Part shown: piece after piece, positions 5,462 through 5,969 of the stretch
Layout: the number at the start of each line of letters is the position of its first letter
How positions within the stretch are numbered: position 1 is the first letter of the stretch
Source of the DNA: Candidatus Saccharimonadota bacterium
GTDB lineage: Bacteria; Patescibacteriota; Saccharimonadia; Saccharimonadales; Saccharimonadaceae
Direction of reading: 5' to 3'
NCBI GenBank assembly: GCA_009778015.1
Contig: WRKS01000030.1
Span: 1-5,969 of the forward strand
Length of the DNA: 5,969 nucleotides
Made by a program: the position numbers and the translations under genes
The notes under the pieces: generated by a model
Databases searched by the model: none
What the model was told of the DNA's origin: nothing
What the model saw: only the letters and a program-made list of their open reading frames with translations

Positions 5462-5969
5462 GCCCGGAGCTGGCGGCGCGGTTGGAGCGTTTGCGGCGAG
5501 TAGAGCCGCGAGACGCGCAATGCGAGTCCACCTCGCCGCTGCAAAACATCGCATATGAGGATGAGCTAAGACTAAAAAAAGAGTTGGTGCAGGACACGTT
5601 TTTTATGTCCGATATTCGGCTGCCTGAGTTGGAAATCGCGACCGATGGCAAGGAGTATTTTTACCGCAACAAAATGGAATATGCCTTGTATTGGGATAAC
5701 GAGGAAAGCAAAATTAAGTTGGCGGCGCATCAGCGCAGGAGCTATAAAAAGATCCCGATTGAGACATCTAGCCTAGAGCGGCCGGAGATTTTGGCGCGGG
5801 CGCTGGAGATTGTTGGGGAGTTAAATGCAAAAGGCGCGCAGGCGCGAGATTACCAAAGCTTGATGCTGCGCTGCAACCAAAAAGGCGAGGTCTCGGGCGG
5901 GCTGCTGGAAAAAGGCAAACCACACCCGGTATTTGCGAATTTGACGGACGAGATTTTGGGTCGGGAGTA
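5458..5969 (+). CDS. RNA uracil-5-methyltransferase of the TrmA/RlmD family, 5' part only
   Basis: The first 170 codons of a gene that runs off the window. The family makes 5-methyluridine in tRNA or 23S rRNA with S-adenosylmethionine. LQNIAYEDELRLKKELVQD (28-46) matches the helix following the iron-sulfur CGGC motif of RlmD (LQHLSYEEQLRLK type). YRNKMEYALYW (69-79) and LAAHQRRSYKKIPIE match the conserved YRNKxxF region and the following strand. The SAM-binding and catalytic domains lie beyond the window. GTG 5458 is the only plausible start upstream of this homology, because an in-frame TAA sits at 5452-5454. It overlaps the glyS stop by four bases. The N-terminus is short, with no TRAM domain, and ESTS replaces CGGC, with a single nearby Cys22. 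The E. coli TrmA enzyme also lacks cluster and TRAM, so a tRNA m5U54-type role is possible. Target and activity cannot be judged from this fragment. Confidence 0.75.
   Translation, partial: MSPELAARLERLRRVEPRDAQCESTSPLQNIAYEDELRLKKELVQDTFFMSDIRLPELEIATDGKEYFYRNKMEYALYWDNEESKIKLAAHQRRSYKKIPIETSSLERPEILARALEIVGELNAKGAQARDYQSLMLRCNQKGEVSGGLLEKGKPHPVFANLTDEILGRE

Noticed and set aside
5574..5580. A AAA AAA heptamer in frame, a possible -1 frameshift site
   Set aside because: The zero frame continues with family-like sequence to the window end, and the -1 frame meets a stop after a short distance, so there is no sign that a shift is used.

Overview
The window is a densely packed, all-plus-strand stretch holding four complete genes and the 5' part of a fifth. 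In order they are murB (peptidoglycan precursor synthesis), a divergent folD (one-carbon folate metabolism), a membrane-anchored CapA-like/serine-hydrolase fusion protein, a single-chain glycyl-tRNA synthetase, and the start of a TrmA/RlmD-type RNA uracil-5-methyltransferase. There are no rRNA or tRNA genes, mobile elements or CRISPR arrays, and no non-coding stretch is longer than about 21 bases.

The organism is probably a small-genome bacterium of the Candidate Phyla Radiation, with Saccharibacteria (TM7) my best guess. The reasons are minimal spacing (two 4-base overlaps and gaps of 7 and 13 bases), an archaeal/eukaryotic-style alpha2 GlyRS, strongly divergent FolD and RNA methyltransferase sequences, and a large surface CapA protein beside housekeeping genes. 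This is inference from protein style, not a database match. TGA ends three of the genes and is not used in frame, so the UGA=Gly code of Gracilibacteria/Absconditabacteria is ruled out.

The layout suggests three transcription units. Unit 1 is murB-folD, coupled by an ATGA overlap with a Shine-Dalgarno (GGAG) for folD. Unit 2 is the CapA/hydrolase gene. Unit 3 is glyS plus the methyltransferase, coupled by a GTGA overlap. Units 2 and 3 each start from the same extended -10 element (TGATATAAT), which overlaps the stop codon of the preceding gene and lies only 6-7 bases before the ATG. Their transcripts are therefore predicted to be leaderless. No terminator hairpin is visible between units, so readthrough is likely.

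The points most worth a second look are the twin leaderless promoters, the CapA-serine hydrolase fusion with an altered CapA active-site motif and three regularly spaced cysteine pairs, the FolD with a palindrome-rich N-terminal extension and several substituted signature motifs, and the RNA methyltransferase lacking the TRAM domain and the iron-sulfur cysteines.
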